DNA of 41,526 bases, taken from contig NZ_VIQM01000042.1 of assembly GCF_008520265.1 (NCBI RefSeq), positions 1 to 41,526 on the forward strand. Direction: 5' to 3'. Shown here one piece after another: positions 25,658-34,980 of the stretch; the stretch's first letter is position 1; each line of letters begins with the position of its first letter. A program made the position numbers and the translations under genes. Below the pieces are notes generated by a model, which ran no database searches, was not told the DNA's origin, and saw only the letters and a program-made list of their open reading frames with translations. Source of the stretch: Sphingobacterium cavernae (GTDB taxonomy: Bacteria; Bacteroidota; Bacteroidia; Sphingobacteriales; Sphingobacteriaceae).

Positions 25658-26425
25658 CTATAATTGAATGATGTTTAAAAATTCGCTGATGAACAGATTT
25701 AATTGGCAGGCTTTCATCAAACGTTCATCGGGTGGCATTACGGTAGAACGAAAAACCGTTTTGCTGTCCACTTCGCTTTCCTTACGAAATCGGGTGCTGT
25801 TCTTGACTTGGCTGTGCATCAGGCTTATCCCCAATTGCTCAATAAGCTGATTGTACACACAATACAGAGGTGTGCTTTCCCTGCCGTCCACCTGGTTCCA
25901 GAAAAGATTAATAGTTTCTATGGACGTTTCGCCTTTTTTCATAATCACGTCCTGTAAAAGTTGCGTGAAGATGAGCGTACTTTCCATTACCAAACGATCT
26001 GCCGTTATGGGTGTAAAAATGTGATGCATTCCTGCCAATGCATTTAGGATGCCAGGTGTGTTCACGGTTCCGGGCAGGTCAAAGAATACTACGTCAATTG
26101 GAACTGGAGAAGTGTTTACGAATTCGTGTGCTGCATCCAATACGCTGTCCGCTTTATGCTGTACAATGGGATAGGCTTTTTTGTTGATGGTGGTGAATTG
26201 CTTGTATGCCTGCTTTTTCAAAGCCTCATTTTCCATTACCATTGCCAAATCACGAGTTTTCATTTTCATCAGGCTGTGCTGCGGAAAATCCGCATCAAAT
26301 ACAGCTACGTTGTAGCCCAATCGATAGTGCATTGTACTGGCGACAAGCGTTGTAAAGGTGCTTTTGCCAACACCACCTTTTTGAGAAGAAAAGGCGATAA
26401 ACAGTGGTTTCTTTTTTGTGTCCAT
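25658..26425 (-). CDS. traA: TraA, ParA-like ATPase of the conjugation operon
   Basis: The protein is 255 residues with a deviant Walker A typical of ParA/MinD, SSQKGGVGKST (13-23), an AVFDADFPQHS switch motif and a VVFFDLPGTVN Walker B. It is the TraA protein at the head of CTnDOT-type tra operons. The catalytic lysines and Asp are present. ParA-type proteins move or position DNA or protein complexes; here it may place the transfer DNA or the apparatus. It heads the traA-DUF3408-traD unit, with a long repeat-rich non-coding tract upstream (26430-27000) that could hold its binding sites. Confidence 0.92.
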   Translation of the reverse strand: MDTKKKPLFIAFSSQKGGVGKSTFTTLVASTMHYRLGYNVAVFDADFPQHSLMKMKTRDLAMVMENEALKKQAYKQFTTINKKAYPIVQHKADSVLDAAHEFVNTSPVPIDVVFFDLPGTVNTPGILNALAGMHHIFTPITADRLVMESTLIFTQLLQDVIMKKGETSIETINLFWNQVDGRESTPLYCVYNQLIEQLGISLMHSQVKNSTRFRKESEVDSKTVFRSTVMPPDERLMKACQLNLFISEFLNIIQL

Positions 26426-26429
26426 ATTA

Positions 26430-27000
26430 TTAAAATTTAAAGTTTACATCTTCTTGTTTTCAGGCTTGCAGGCTATCAGTCAGGCAACTCCGATTTCGTT
26501 CTATCTTTCTTGCAGGATAGCTATCAGACTTGCTTGCAGGAATTATAGATTGCCTGCTTCCTTGCCGTACAGCAACCCTGCATCCATTCCAGTATCTTGT
26601 TAGGCAGGATTGCGGTCTTTCATTCGTTCCGTCTGCCATTCAATCCATCAGACGGGTAGGAAATTTTGATAGCAGGCTGTCATGCTTTCCAGCATTCCTG
26701 CAATTTTGCTTTTTTGCATTCCTGCAATCCAGTAGGCAGGATAACCTGCACTCTGCTGATCTTGAAATACGGGCTGACTGTCTGCTTGCCGACATTCAAG
26801 CACAAAGAACCAATCAATTTTATTCGATTGTATAGGGATGGCAGTGTTTGGCATTTAGAGGTAGCATTTGGCACTGTTACACAGTGCAACACTTTCGTGA
26901 ACAGATCTTTACTTTGTATTGTGATTTTTATTAACGGATTTATGCAAAAATCTTTGACATATCTGGAGGTAATAGGAATGGCATCGAGCCATTTTTCCCT
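26430..27000. repeat. Non-coding tract rich in short GCAGG/CCTGC repeats
   Basis: No convincing gene lies between traA and mobA. The tract holds many copies, in both orientations, of a degenerate word with a GCAGG core: TTGCAGGCTATCAG, TTGCAGGATAGCTATCAG, GGCAGGATTGC, AGCAGGCTGTCATG, GGCAGGATAACCTGC. A 13-base direct repeat GCATTCCTGCAAT occurs at 26692-26704 and 26716-26728. Repeats cluster in 26460-26800. Possible roles are binding sites for TraA/DUF3408 or part of the transfer origin; neither is shown by the sequence. Confidence 0.6.
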
Positions 27001-27010
27001 TTTACATTCA

Positions 27011-27110
27011 ATCCGTCCCGCAGGGCGGATTTTTGTGTTCACCAGAACACGGCAAGTTGTGTTTTGAGCAGCTCGAAAAGTATTCCGATGCTCAAAACAA
27101 CTTGCCCTAG
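27011..27110 (+). other. oriT: Candidate origin of transfer (oriT): nested inverted repeats upstream of mobA
   Basis: Three inverted repeats lie in 100 bases: ATCCGTCC/GGGCGGAT with loop CGCA (27011-27030); GTGTTC/GAACAC with loop ACCA (27035-27050); and a long one, GGCAAGTTGTGTTTTGAGCA (27051-27070) pairing with TGCTCAAAACAACTTGCC (27089-27106) apart from a 2-base bulge. The element ends in CTAGCTGGGG. Long imperfect repeats just upstream of a mobA-relaxase pair are the usual form of an oriT. The nick site cannot be assigned by eye. Confidence 0.6.
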
Positions 27111-27159
27111 CTGGGGTTGAAAAATCCTCCGAAGTCGGCTTTTGTGAAAGTTAAAATGG

Positions 27160-27600
27160 ATGATTATGACTACAAAAAAGAGTTTTAAAAAACAAGGAGG
27201 GAGACCTCCGAAAACAGATCCAGCTAAAATTCGGTTTTCGATTTCATTTACAGAGGAAGAACATGCCAGATTTCTAACCCTCTTTGAACAATCAGGTATG
27301 CTGGTTAAGGCACATTTTATCACTTCACAAGTGTTTGGAAAGAAGATGAAGTCCGTTAAAATTGACAAAGGAACCGTTGATTTTTATATGCGATTGACCT
27401 CGTTTCACAGTCAATTTCGAGCAATCGGAGTGAATTATAATCAAATTGTGAAGCTGTTATACCGCCATTTTTCGGAGAAGAAAGCAGCTTCCTTTCTTTA
27501 TAAATTGGAAAAGCAGACGGCTGAAATGGCGATTTTATGTCAAAAAATCATTCAGATCACGGAAGAATTTGAAGCGAAATATCTTAGAAAAGAACCTTGA
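27160..27600 (+). CDS. mobA: MobA-type mobilization accessory protein
   Basis: The protein is 146 residues: a basic start with the AT-hook-like GGRPPKTDPAK, a ribbon-helix-helix-like stretch (IRFSISFTEEEHARFLTLFEQSG), then a helical region (YMRLTSFHSQFRAIGVNYNQ) found in MobC/relaxosome accessory proteins. In Bacteroidota elements this protein precedes the relaxase and is called MobA; it should bind oriT and help the relaxase nick. It starts 50 bases after the candidate oriT. In-frame ATGs at 27160 and 27166 are both usable. The stop is 2 bases before the relaxase ATG. Confidence 0.83.
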   Translation: MIMTTKKSFKKQGGRPPKTDPAKIRFSISFTEEEHARFLTLFEQSGMLVKAHFITSQVFGKKMKSVKIDKGTVDFYMRLTSFHSQFRAIGVNYNQIVKLLYRHFSEKKAASFLYKLEKQTAEMAILCQKIIQITEEFEAKYLRKEP

Positions 27601-27602
27601 AA

Positions 27603-28889
27603 ATGATAGCAAAAATTGGAAGAAGCTCAAATCTATACGGTGCTTTGGCATATAACAATCTGAAAGTAGAGAAAGAAAAGGGACAAATTTTATTTGCAAA
27701 TAAAATAATTGAAACAACAAATGGAGCATATACGGTCGCACAATTAACCCAATCTTTTGAGCCCTATTTGATTGCAAACCGAAATACAGACAAACATACC
27801 TTGCATATTTCACTGAATCCCGATCCAAAAGACCAAGTGAGTGATGATAAATTTCGGGAAATAGCACAGGAATATATGCAGGGAATGGGATATGGAGAAC
27901 AACCTTTTCTGGTATTCAAACATACGGATATTGACCGCAGTCATATCCATATTGTGTCAGTTTGTGTGAATGAAAATGGTCAAAAGATTTCGGATAAATT
28001 TGAGAAAATGAGATCGCTGAATCTTTGTCGTGAATTGGAAAGGAAACACAGATTAATCCCTGCCACAGATAAAGAACGTAAACAAGCAGATAAGATTTTT
28101 CGTCCTGTGAAATACAAAGCTGGTGATGTGAAAAGTCAAATCGCATCAGTCATTCGACACCTACCGAACTACTACCAATTTCAGACTTTAGGAGAATACA
28201 ATGCTTTACTTTCATTATTCAATATTACGACCGAAAAGGTAGAAGGGGAATTACACGGAAAGGCACAACGAGGATTATTGTACATCCCTTTAAATGAGAA
28301 AGGTGAAAGAGCTGGACATCCGTTTAAAGCTTCACTTTTTGGGAAAAATGCTGGACTTACTGCTTTAGAAGTCCACTTTTCAAAATGCAAAAACACTTTG
28401 AAAAGCCACCCAACCAAACAGACCTTAAAAGCTGCCGTTACCATGGCGCTGCAATCTACAAATGATGAGTTAAGTTTTAAAAAGCAGTTATGTGAACAAG
28501 GAATCAATGTAGTAGTCCGAAGAAATGATACAGGGCGTATTTATGGGATCACATTTATAGACCATAATTCTAGATCGGTTTGCAATGGCTCACGATTGGC
28601 AAAGGAACTTTCTGCCAATACCTTTAATGATTATTGGAACAATAATATTAAACCAGATATCAAAGATTCTATTGAATTACCATCGAAGGTATCTGGAACA
28701 GATGATGCGAATCTTTCGCTAGAAAAACCTCATTCTTTATTCGATTTCCTTAATACAGAATCTAAACACGAAGATGATTTGATTGAAGCTCTAGGAGGAC
28801 TATTACCCGAAGCACATGGCGAAGATTACGAAGAATTGGATTTTGCTAATAGGATGAGGAAAAAGAAGAAAAGACCAAAAAGGAGTTAG
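27603..28889 (+). CDS. mobB: MobB relaxase (relaxase/mobilization nuclease)
   Basis: The protein starting MIAKIGRSSNLYGALAYN is 428 residues. It contains the metal-binding histidine cluster of MOBP-type relaxases, H107...H114-I-H116, in HTDIDRSHIHIVS, and upstream NTDKHTLHISLNPDP. The catalytic tyrosine should be in the first ~30 residues (Tyr in NLYGALAYN is a candidate). The enzyme nicks one strand at oriT, stays linked to the 5' end and pilots it into the recipient. The ATG at 27603 was chosen; TTG at 27597 would overlap mobA. The C-terminus is acidic then very basic (RMRKKKKRPKR). Confidence 0.9.
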   Translation: MIAKIGRSSNLYGALAYNNLKVEKEKGQILFANKIIETTNGAYTVAQLTQSFEPYLIANRNTDKHTLHISLNPDPKDQVSDDKFREIAQEYMQGMGYGEQPFLVFKHTDIDRSHIHIVSVCVNENGQKISDKFEKMRSLNLCRELERKHRLIPATDKERKQADKIFRPVKYKAGDVKSQIASVIRHLPNYYQFQTLGEYNALLSLFNITTEKVEGELHGKAQRGLLYIPLNEKGERAGHPFKASLFGKNAGLTALEVHFSKCKNTLKSHPTKQTLKAAVTMALQSTNDELSFKKQLCEQGINVVVRRNDTGRIYGITFIDHNSRSVCNGSRLAKELSANTFNDYWNNNIKPDIKDSIELPSKVSGTDDANLSLEKPHSLFDFLNTESKHEDDLIEALGGLLPEAHGEDYEELDFANRMRKKKKRPKRS

Positions 28890-29144
28890 TTGCTAGATGT
28901 TAGATCTGTTGAGTAATGCTTGAATCATTTTGGTTTATTTTAATCGGAATTAAGGGATTATTAATACCGTTTAACCAAGTAAAATATACAAAATGAGTAG
29001 AGTACTTAGCTGTTTAAGAAGGCCTCAATCCAAAGAAATAGTAGGTAAAGCCAAATGATTCCATAATATACATATGACTTCCCAATCTTTAAAGCCTGTA
29101 CATTGAAGTATTAAATTAACGCCCGAACATTAAATTTTATAATA

Positions 29145-31154
29145 ATGCAGGGTGAAGATAATTTAAGAGGTTTAGCCAAGATAATGGCTTTTATGCGTGC
29201 AGTGAGTATTCTTTTGGTACTGATGCACCTTTATTGGTTCTGTTACGGTTTCTTTTTAGAACGGGGCTGGACATTAGAAATAATCAATAAAATATTAAGG
29301 AATTTTGATAAAACAGCTGGTCTGTTTTCACATACGCTTTACAGCAAAGTATTTGCTATAGTTCTATTGGCTTTAAGCTGCCTAGGTACTAAAGGGGTAA
29401 AGAACGAGAAGATAACTTGGACTAAGATTTATGTAGCTTTAGGAATTGGATTTGTGTTGTTCTTCCTAAATAGCCCTTTGTTAAAACTATCTCCTGATAT
29501 TGGAATGATTCTGTATATGCTTAGCCTTACATTGGGTTATGTTGCCTTAATGATGGCAGGGCTATGGATGAGCCGATTGCTTCGTACTAATCTAATGGAC
29601 GATGTTTTTAATTATGAGAATGAAAGCTTCCAACAAGAAAACTATTTGATGGAAAATGAATATTCAGTTAACCTACCAACCAAGTTTTATTATAAGAATA
29701 AATGGAACGCTGGCTGGATCAATGTTGTTAATCCCTTTAGAGCAACTATTGTATTAGGAACCCCAGGTTCTGGAAAGTCCTATGCTATTGTCAATAATTA
29801 TATTAAGCAACACATAGAAAAAGGTTTTTCAATGTATATCTATGATTTTAAGTTTGATGATCTTTCAACTATCGCTTACAATCATTTACTGAAGCATGTA
29901 GGTAAGTATAAGGTTGCACCTAAGTTCTATGTGATAAATTTTGATGATCCCCGTAAAAGCCATCGTTGTAATCCGCTAAATCCTGATTTTATGACGGATA
30001 TATCGGATGCTTATGAGGCAGCTTATACTATTATGCTTAACCTGAATCGCAGTTGGATACAGAAGCAAGGGGATTTCTTTGTCGAATCTCCAATCATCTT
30101 ACTTGCAGCAATCATCTGGTATCTTAAAATATATGAAAACGGTATGTATTGTACATTTCCACATGCTATAGAATTACTTAATAAAAGCTATGCAGACTTG
30201 TTTACGATATTAACCTCTTACGATGAACTTGAAAACTATTTATCACCCTTTATGGATGCCTGGCAAGGAGGTGCACAAGATCAATTACAAGGACAAATAG
30301 CCTCTGCAAAAATACCTTTGTCAAGAATGATTTCGCCAAGCTTGTATTGGGTAATGACTGGTGATGATTTTTCGCTGGATATCAATAATCCTCTAGAACC
30401 AAAGATTCTTTGTGTAGGGAATAATCCAGATCGTCAAAATATCTATTCGGCAGCATTGGGTTTATATAATTCTCGAATTGTTAAGCTTATCAATAAGAAA
30501 GGACAATTAAAAAGTTCGGTGATAATCGATGAATTACCCACAATTTATTTCAGAGGATTAGACAATTTGATTGCAACAGCACGAAGTAATAAGGTAGCTG
30601 TCTGTCTAGGCTTTCAGGATTACTCTCAACTTATTCGGGATTATGGAGATAAAGAAGCCAAAGTAATTCAGAATACTGTCGGTAATATTTTCGCTGGTCA
30701 AGTGGTAGGGGAGACCGCTAAAAATCTTTCTGAACGCTTTGGAAAAGTGTTACAAAAAAGACAAAGCATGACGATCAATCGAAACGATAAATCTACATCA
30801 ATTTCTACCCAATTAGACAGCTTGATACCAGCGTCTAAAATTTCGACACTCACGCAAGGTATGTTTGTGGGGGCGATCTCTGATAATTTTGATGAACGCA
30901 TCGAACAGAAAATATTTCATGCTGAAATCGTGGTAGATAATGTAAGGGTAGCTCAAGAAACTAAAGCTTACCAAAAGATACCTCAAATTCTATCTTTTGT
31001 AGATGATAACGGTGAAGATACTATGAAACAGCAAATTGAAGCCAATTACAAACAGATCAAACGGGATATTATACAAATTATAGAAAGGGAAATAGATCGT
31101 ATAAAGAATGATCCTAATCTGAAACATTTGACGCAAGATAAAGATGATAAGTAA
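29145..31154 (+). CDS. mobC: MobC, TraG/VirD4-type coupling ATPase
   Basis: The protein is 669 residues with membrane segments in the first ~145 residues (for example AVSILLVLMHLYWFCYGF, FAIVLLALSCLG, IYVALGIGFVLFFLN, LGYVALMMAGLWM). The cytoplasmic ATPase has Walker A GTPGSGKSY at 205-213, the motif VIIDELPTIYFRGLDNLIATARSN... region as Walker B, and LGFQDYSQLI. This is a VirD4-type coupling protein that brings the relaxase-DNA complex to the mating channel. In Bacteroidota it is usually called MobC. It follows mobB after a 255-base gap in which no gene or clear signal was seen. Motifs are intact. Confidence 0.93.
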   Translation: MQGEDNLRGLAKIMAFMRAVSILLVLMHLYWFCYGFFLERGWTLEIINKILRNFDKTAGLFSHTLYSKVFAIVLLALSCLGTKGVKNEKITWTKIYVALGIGFVLFFLNSPLLKLSPDIGMILYMLSLTLGYVALMMAGLWMSRLLRTNLMDDVFNYENESFQQENYLMENEYSVNLPTKFYYKNKWNAGWINVVNPFRATIVLGTPGSGKSYAIVNNYIKQHIEKGFSMYIYDFKFDDLSTIAYNHLLKHVGKYKVAPKFYVINFDDPRKSHRCNPLNPDFMTDISDAYEAAYTIMLNLNRSWIQKQGDFFVESPIILLAAIIWYLKIYENGMYCTFPHAIELLNKSYADLFTILTSYDELENYLSPFMDAWQGGAQDQLQGQIASAKIPLSRMISPSLYWVMTGDDFSLDINNPLEPKILCVGNNPDRQNIYSAALGLYNSRIVKLINKKGQLKSSVIIDELPTIYFRGLDNLIATARSNKVAVCLGFQDYSQLIRDYGDKEAKVIQNTVGNIFAGQVVGETAKNLSERFGKVLQKRQSMTINRNDKSTSISTQLDSLIPASKISTLTQGMFVGAISDNFDERIEQKIFHAEIVVDNVRVAQETKAYQKIPQILSFVDDNGEDTMKQQIEANYKQIKRDIIQIIEREIDRIKNDPNLKHLTQDKDDK

Positions 31155-31271
31155 GTATACTTGACTATATGCTCTTGGGATTTGTTTACATTAACTGATT
31201 TTATAATTAATATAAGGCTTGTTTATATTTGTCAATCTTTCGTTGTATTGTACCTGATGGATAGTTGGGGC

Positions 31272-31374
31272 GTGTCACGACGCTGTATTTGGCTCTACAT
31301 GAAATACAGCCGTGTCGGGTTATTTACTGTATCGTTTGTAGGTGCTGTAAGAGGAATGAAGGATACAAACGGAT
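31272..31374. repeat. Two inverted repeats between mobC and topB
   Basis: GCTGTATTT (31282-31290) pairs with AAATACAGC (31302-31310) across an 11-base loop, flanked by CGTGTCACGA on the left and CGTGTCGGGT on the right. A second repeat, ATCGTTTGTA (31331-31340) with TACAAACGGAT (31364-31374), is paired except for one bulged base. They lie between convergent genes and could act as terminators, although T tracts are not clear. Confidence 0.5.
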
Positions 31375-31417
31375 GTCGCTTCTATCCCTCACGCTAAAAT
31401 TTTATGAGAATAATGCA

Positions 31418-33508
31418 TTAACCTTTCTTTTTTGCTTTCCGTTCTTCGAATTCAAAGCTGCTTTCAGCTCGATTATTTAATACAATGTAGGCAGAAAAGC
31501 TTTTTCCGGACTTACTCTTCATACTCTTAATTAAACCTGATCTTCCTTGTGTGATCAGTTTTTCAAGATCCGGAATACCAATCTGCTGACCACATACATT
31601 TCTAAATTGTATCCAAGCACAAGATTCTGTAGGACATTTAATGAATTTATCACGGAATAGTAGTGTGCTAGTTTGACATTTTGGACATAACCAAATAGGC
31701 GTCTTTTCAATTTGTATGTTACTTTGTAATAATTCCTTGGTGATAGCAATTGTAAATAATTCCATTTCTTGTTGAAATTCTGTAGCATTCATTTCTCTGT
31801 TTTCAATTTTTTGTAACGCTAATTCCCAGGATGCGGTCATTCCTACATCAGCGATTTGATGTGTTTTCACCAGCTCATATACCTTTAATCCTTTTTCAGT
31901 TGGTATCAAGGATTTCTTTTCTCGGCGTATGTAGGCGCGCTGCAATAATGTTTCAATGATGGCAGCACGTGTAGCAGCTGTACCAATGCCAATTTGTTGT
32001 AAGGCTTTTCTAGCCTCTTCATTATTAATAACCTTTCCTGCATTCTCCATAGCAGACAATAGACTAGCTTCACTGTATAGGATAGGGGCCTTTGTCTTCT
32101 TTTCAAGTACTTTTGCTTCCTTTATTTTTAAAGTGGAACCTATGCTTAATAGGGGTGTTTCTTGAATTATTTCGTCTTCCTTATTGTCAAAATTACCCTG
32201 TATACTTCGCCAGCCTCCCGATAGTATCTTAGATCCCCTAAGTTTAAATTCATAATGTGACGCTTGTAATGTAATTTCACTGATTTCCTTTATACAAGGA
32301 GAGGAGAGTGCTTCTAAAAGTCGAAAAGCAATCATGTCGTAAATAGCATTTTCTTTAACGCTAAGTGCCGTAGGTATTATTTCGGTAATCAAAATACCAT
32401 GGTGATCTGTAACGCGTAGATCATTGACTATACGTTTGTTGAATCGTTCCCATTTTATTTTTAAGGCAGCTTCCTTGCAACTTGTTTTAACTTGAAGGGC
32501 CTGAACAAGATTAGGGATCTCACTCCACATATCCTCTGGGATGTATTTACTACCCGTGCGTGGATAACTAATGAACTTTTTTTCATAAAGATCTTGTGCA
32601 ATTTGAAGGGTTTCTTCTGCAGTGAAACTTAGCTTTTTGTTCGCTTCTTTTTGTAGACCTGTAAGATCAAAAAGTAACGGTGCATGTTCGTTTTGTTCCT
32701 TGATTTCAACAGCCGTGATGAGCGCATCACTACCGTTTCTCAGAATCGCTTTTAAACAGTCTTCAGCTGTAATTTTATCTTCCCATCTTTTTTGTGATAA
32801 ACTCTTAAAATGCAAAAACTCCTTATTATGTAATAGTTCAATTTCATAATATTTTTGCGTGATAAAAGCTTGATGTGCAATATATCGTTCACATATTAAC
32901 GCTAGGGTAGGTGTCTGGACCCTGCCTAACGAATAATTGCCTGTACCAGCCGCTATAGATAAGGCTTGCGAAGCATTTATTCCTATTAGCCAATCTGCAC
33001 GGCTTCGGCTTTGAGCAGCCTCAAATAGGCCGTCAAATTCCTGCCCTGCACGTAAATTATCTAATCCATGACGGATAGCCTTTTCCGTAAGTGAGCTAAT
33101 CCATAAGCGTTCGAACGGTTTTTGGCAGTTTAAGTATGCGTAGATATAGCGAAATATTAATTCTCCCTCTCGACCAGCATCTGTAGCAACAATGATGCTT
33201 TCACATGCGTGCATTAGTTTCTTGATGACTTGAAGTTGCTTAGTAGCACCTGGATCGGAGATGTATGTTGTACCTTGTTTTATTTTTTTTACAGTTAATG
33301 TAAATGGATTGGGGATTATAGGAAGTGTGGATTTTTGGAAGCCCACAATTCCGTAATCTTCTGGCATGGCTAAACTGACTAAATGACCAAAGGCCCAACT
33401 GACGCAATAATTATTACCTTCAAAGTAACCATCTTTTTTTTCTTGGGCCCCAACGAGGTAGGCAATTTCTCTGCCTACACTCGGTTTCTCTGCTAGTATT
33501 AATTTCAT
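31418..33508 (-). CDS. topB: DNA topoisomerase III (type IA)
   Basis: The protein is 696 residues and complete for the family: TOPRIM start MKLILAEKPSVGREIAYLVG, GHLVSLAMPEDYG, ATDAGREGELIFRYIY (DxD-type acidic motif), SRADWLIGINASQALS, VQTPTLALICERY and the active-site region FISYPRTGSKYIPEDM with the catalytic Tyr at about residue 314. A partial zinc ribbon (WLCPKCQTSTLLF) lies near the C-terminus. Such TopB proteins are common cargo/accessory genes of Bacteroidota conjugative elements, where they probably unlink DNA during transfer or integration. It is downstream of the DUF3945-type gene by 36 bases, likely one operon. Confidence 0.95.
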   Translation of the reverse strand: MKLILAEKPSVGREIAYLVGAQEKKDGYFEGNNYCVSWAFGHLVSLAMPEDYGIVGFQKSTLPIIPNPFTLTVKKIKQGTTYISDPGATKQLQVIKKLMHACESIIVATDAGREGELIFRYIYAYLNCQKPFERLWISSLTEKAIRHGLDNLRAGQEFDGLFEAAQSRSRADWLIGINASQALSIAAGTGNYSLGRVQTPTLALICERYIAHQAFITQKYYEIELLHNKEFLHFKSLSQKRWEDKITAEDCLKAILRNGSDALITAVEIKEQNEHAPLLFDLTGLQKEANKKLSFTAEETLQIAQDLYEKKFISYPRTGSKYIPEDMWSEIPNLVQALQVKTSCKEAALKIKWERFNKRIVNDLRVTDHHGILITEIIPTALSVKENAIYDMIAFRLLEALSSPCIKEISEITLQASHYEFKLRGSKILSGGWRSIQGNFDNKEDEIIQETPLLSIGSTLKIKEAKVLEKKTKAPILYSEASLLSAMENAGKVINNEEARKALQQIGIGTAATRAAIIETLLQRAYIRREKKSLIPTEKGLKVYELVKTHQIADVGMTASWELALQKIENREMNATEFQQEMELFTIAITKELLQSNIQIEKTPIWLCPKCQTSTLLFRDKFIKCPTESCAWIQFRNVCGQQIGIPDLEKLITQGRSGLIKSMKSKSGKSFSAYIVLNNRAESSFEFEERKAKKKG

Positions 33509-33543
33509 AGGATATCATTTTTCATCTAATAATAGGATTACCT

Positions 33544-34980
33544 TTAAAGTTTAGGCCCCTTCGGTTTTTTCTGTTGCCTACTGGTTTCCTTTTGCATATT
33601 CCTTTCATCGGGACCGCTCTGACCTGAGTTCAATGCTTCCTTACTGTTTTTAGTGGATTCATTTGTTTTTCCCTCTGAGTTTACAGCAACTTGCGTTTTA
33701 TGAGGCTGCGTAGGCTGGAGTAAGTTTTTCAACTTACTAGCATCATGAAAAGAAAAGTCTATCTTTTGGGTATCTTTATTAAAATTGATGTATCCGTTAT
33801 ACACTTTCCCCTTTTTGTCAACTAACCCGCTAATGTATACCGTATGGCCATCTTTGAATTTTTCATATTGCTCGTGATCTAATTCTTTTCCACGGAAGGA
33901 GCGAGGAACTTCTTTTATTGTATCAGGATCTTTAGGGCTAAGGTTTGGCGCACGGTCAAATTGGAACTCTATATATCTTTTTTCTGCATTAAACTGAACA
34001 TGTGCATCAAAGCTAGCTCCGCTTTTGGATTGCATGCCCTCCAGGTGTACTGCCATGCCATTAGAAAGTTGTTCTTTATGCTGCTCATTTAGCTTAACTC
34101 CTTTAATATCATCTGGTATACTGATCACGTCAGTACGTAAAGCAACGAGTTCATTAGTTTGCCTATCGATGCTGACTAAGGAAGGAATAGTCTCTCCAGT
34201 CTTAGGGTTTATTAAATCTACCTTTCTACCCATGTTTCCTGTAGTCAATAGGTTTTCCTTGTCTTCTTTACTAAACTTGTGTCCGAAGAATTCAAAGTTT
34301 AGGTTGGGCTCCTTGCGGATACCGTGGATAGCGACAATAACTTGACCTTGCTCGTTAGTTTGTAAGGACAGCTTAGCATGTAAGCGGGTAATAGCAGAAC
34401 CTAGGTTTAGATTGATTGGAACTAATTCATTGGTCTTGTAGCCCTTTAATAATGGTTCCAGTAAATTCATCTTTTCAAGCTTCTCTTTACTTATTCCTAA
34501 ATTGTTCATCGTCTCCCAATCGATTTGATCAGTCTGATAACGATATTCCTTGTTTTCATTTTTACTTTCCATAGTCATATTGTTTTGTGGGGTTAATACT
34601 TCTGTGTTTTGTTTCAGTGTTTCAGCAAGTACATGTTTTTTAAAAAGTTCTCTCCCTTCGTCATTAGGTTTGTCTACATGTTCTTGTAAGTGCTTAGCGA
34701 CGTCAAAAGATATAGGTGATGGTACCTTGAAAAAGGTAAAGTTTGTCGGGTTTCTAAGCTGGCTGAAGAAATTACTGAAGAAGTTGGAAAATAGATCTCC
34801 GTATTTGTCAACTCTTAAAAATTTGTTTTGATTTTCCTTACTCGGGTTGATGGTTTTCATATTGCCCTTTTCATCAATATCTTTAACAGCCATGATCTTC
34901 ATTTTTTCCTTATCCAATACCAATAAAATATCAGATAGCTGTTCTGAGGATGCTGTTTTTTCTTTGTTTAAATCTTCCAT
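33544..34980 (-). CDS. DUF4099/DUF3945-type protein of conjugative elements
   Basis: The protein is 478 residues. It starts with a DILLVLDKEKMKIMAV segment, has a DUF4099-like middle (IDWETMNNLGISKEKLEKMN, LLKGYKTNELVPINLNLGS) and repeated DUF3945-like units (FGHKFSKEDKENLLTTGNMG, VKLNEQHKEQLSNGMAVHLE, GKELDHEQYEKFKDGHTVYI, each followed by a short beta strand). The C-terminus is Gln/Ser/Lys-rich and ends KKPKGPKL. The family is found next to topB in Bacteroidota conjugative elements. No catalytic motif is visible and its function is unknown; I infer an accessory role in DNA processing from the neighbour. Confidence 0.82.
   Translation of the reverse strand: MEDLNKEKTASSEQLSDILLVLDKEKMKIMAVKDIDEKGNMKTINPSKENQNKFLRVDKYGDLFSNFFSNFFSQLRNPTNFTFFKVPSPISFDVAKHLQEHVDKPNDEGRELFKKHVLAETLKQNTEVLTPQNNMTMESKNENKEYRYQTDQIDWETMNNLGISKEKLEKMNLLEPLLKGYKTNELVPINLNLGSAITRLHAKLSLQTNEQGQVIVAIHGIRKEPNLNFEFFGHKFSKEDKENLLTTGNMGRKVDLINPKTGETIPSLVSIDRQTNELVALRTDVISIPDDIKGVKLNEQHKEQLSNGMAVHLEGMQSKSGASFDAHVQFNAEKRYIEFQFDRAPNLSPKDPDTIKEVPRSFRGKELDHEQYEKFKDGHTVYISGLVDKKGKVYNGYINFNKDTQKIDFSFHDASKLKNLLQPTQPHKTQVAVNSEGKTNESTKNSKEALNSGQSGPDERNMQKETSRQQKKPKGPKL

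Noticed and set aside
26418..27067. Several overlapping reading frames on both strands between traA and mobA
   Set aside because: They are short, overlap each other, have Cys/Ser-rich repetitive translations derived from the GCAGG repeats, and show no family resemblance.
28890..29144. Possible small gene between mobB and mobC
   Set aside because: Only a ~21-codon frame beginning MSRVLSCL is present, without support; treated as non-coding leader of mobC.
31161..31480. Short plus-strand frames after mobC
   Set aside because: They cover the inverted repeats and the end of topB, and their translations look random.
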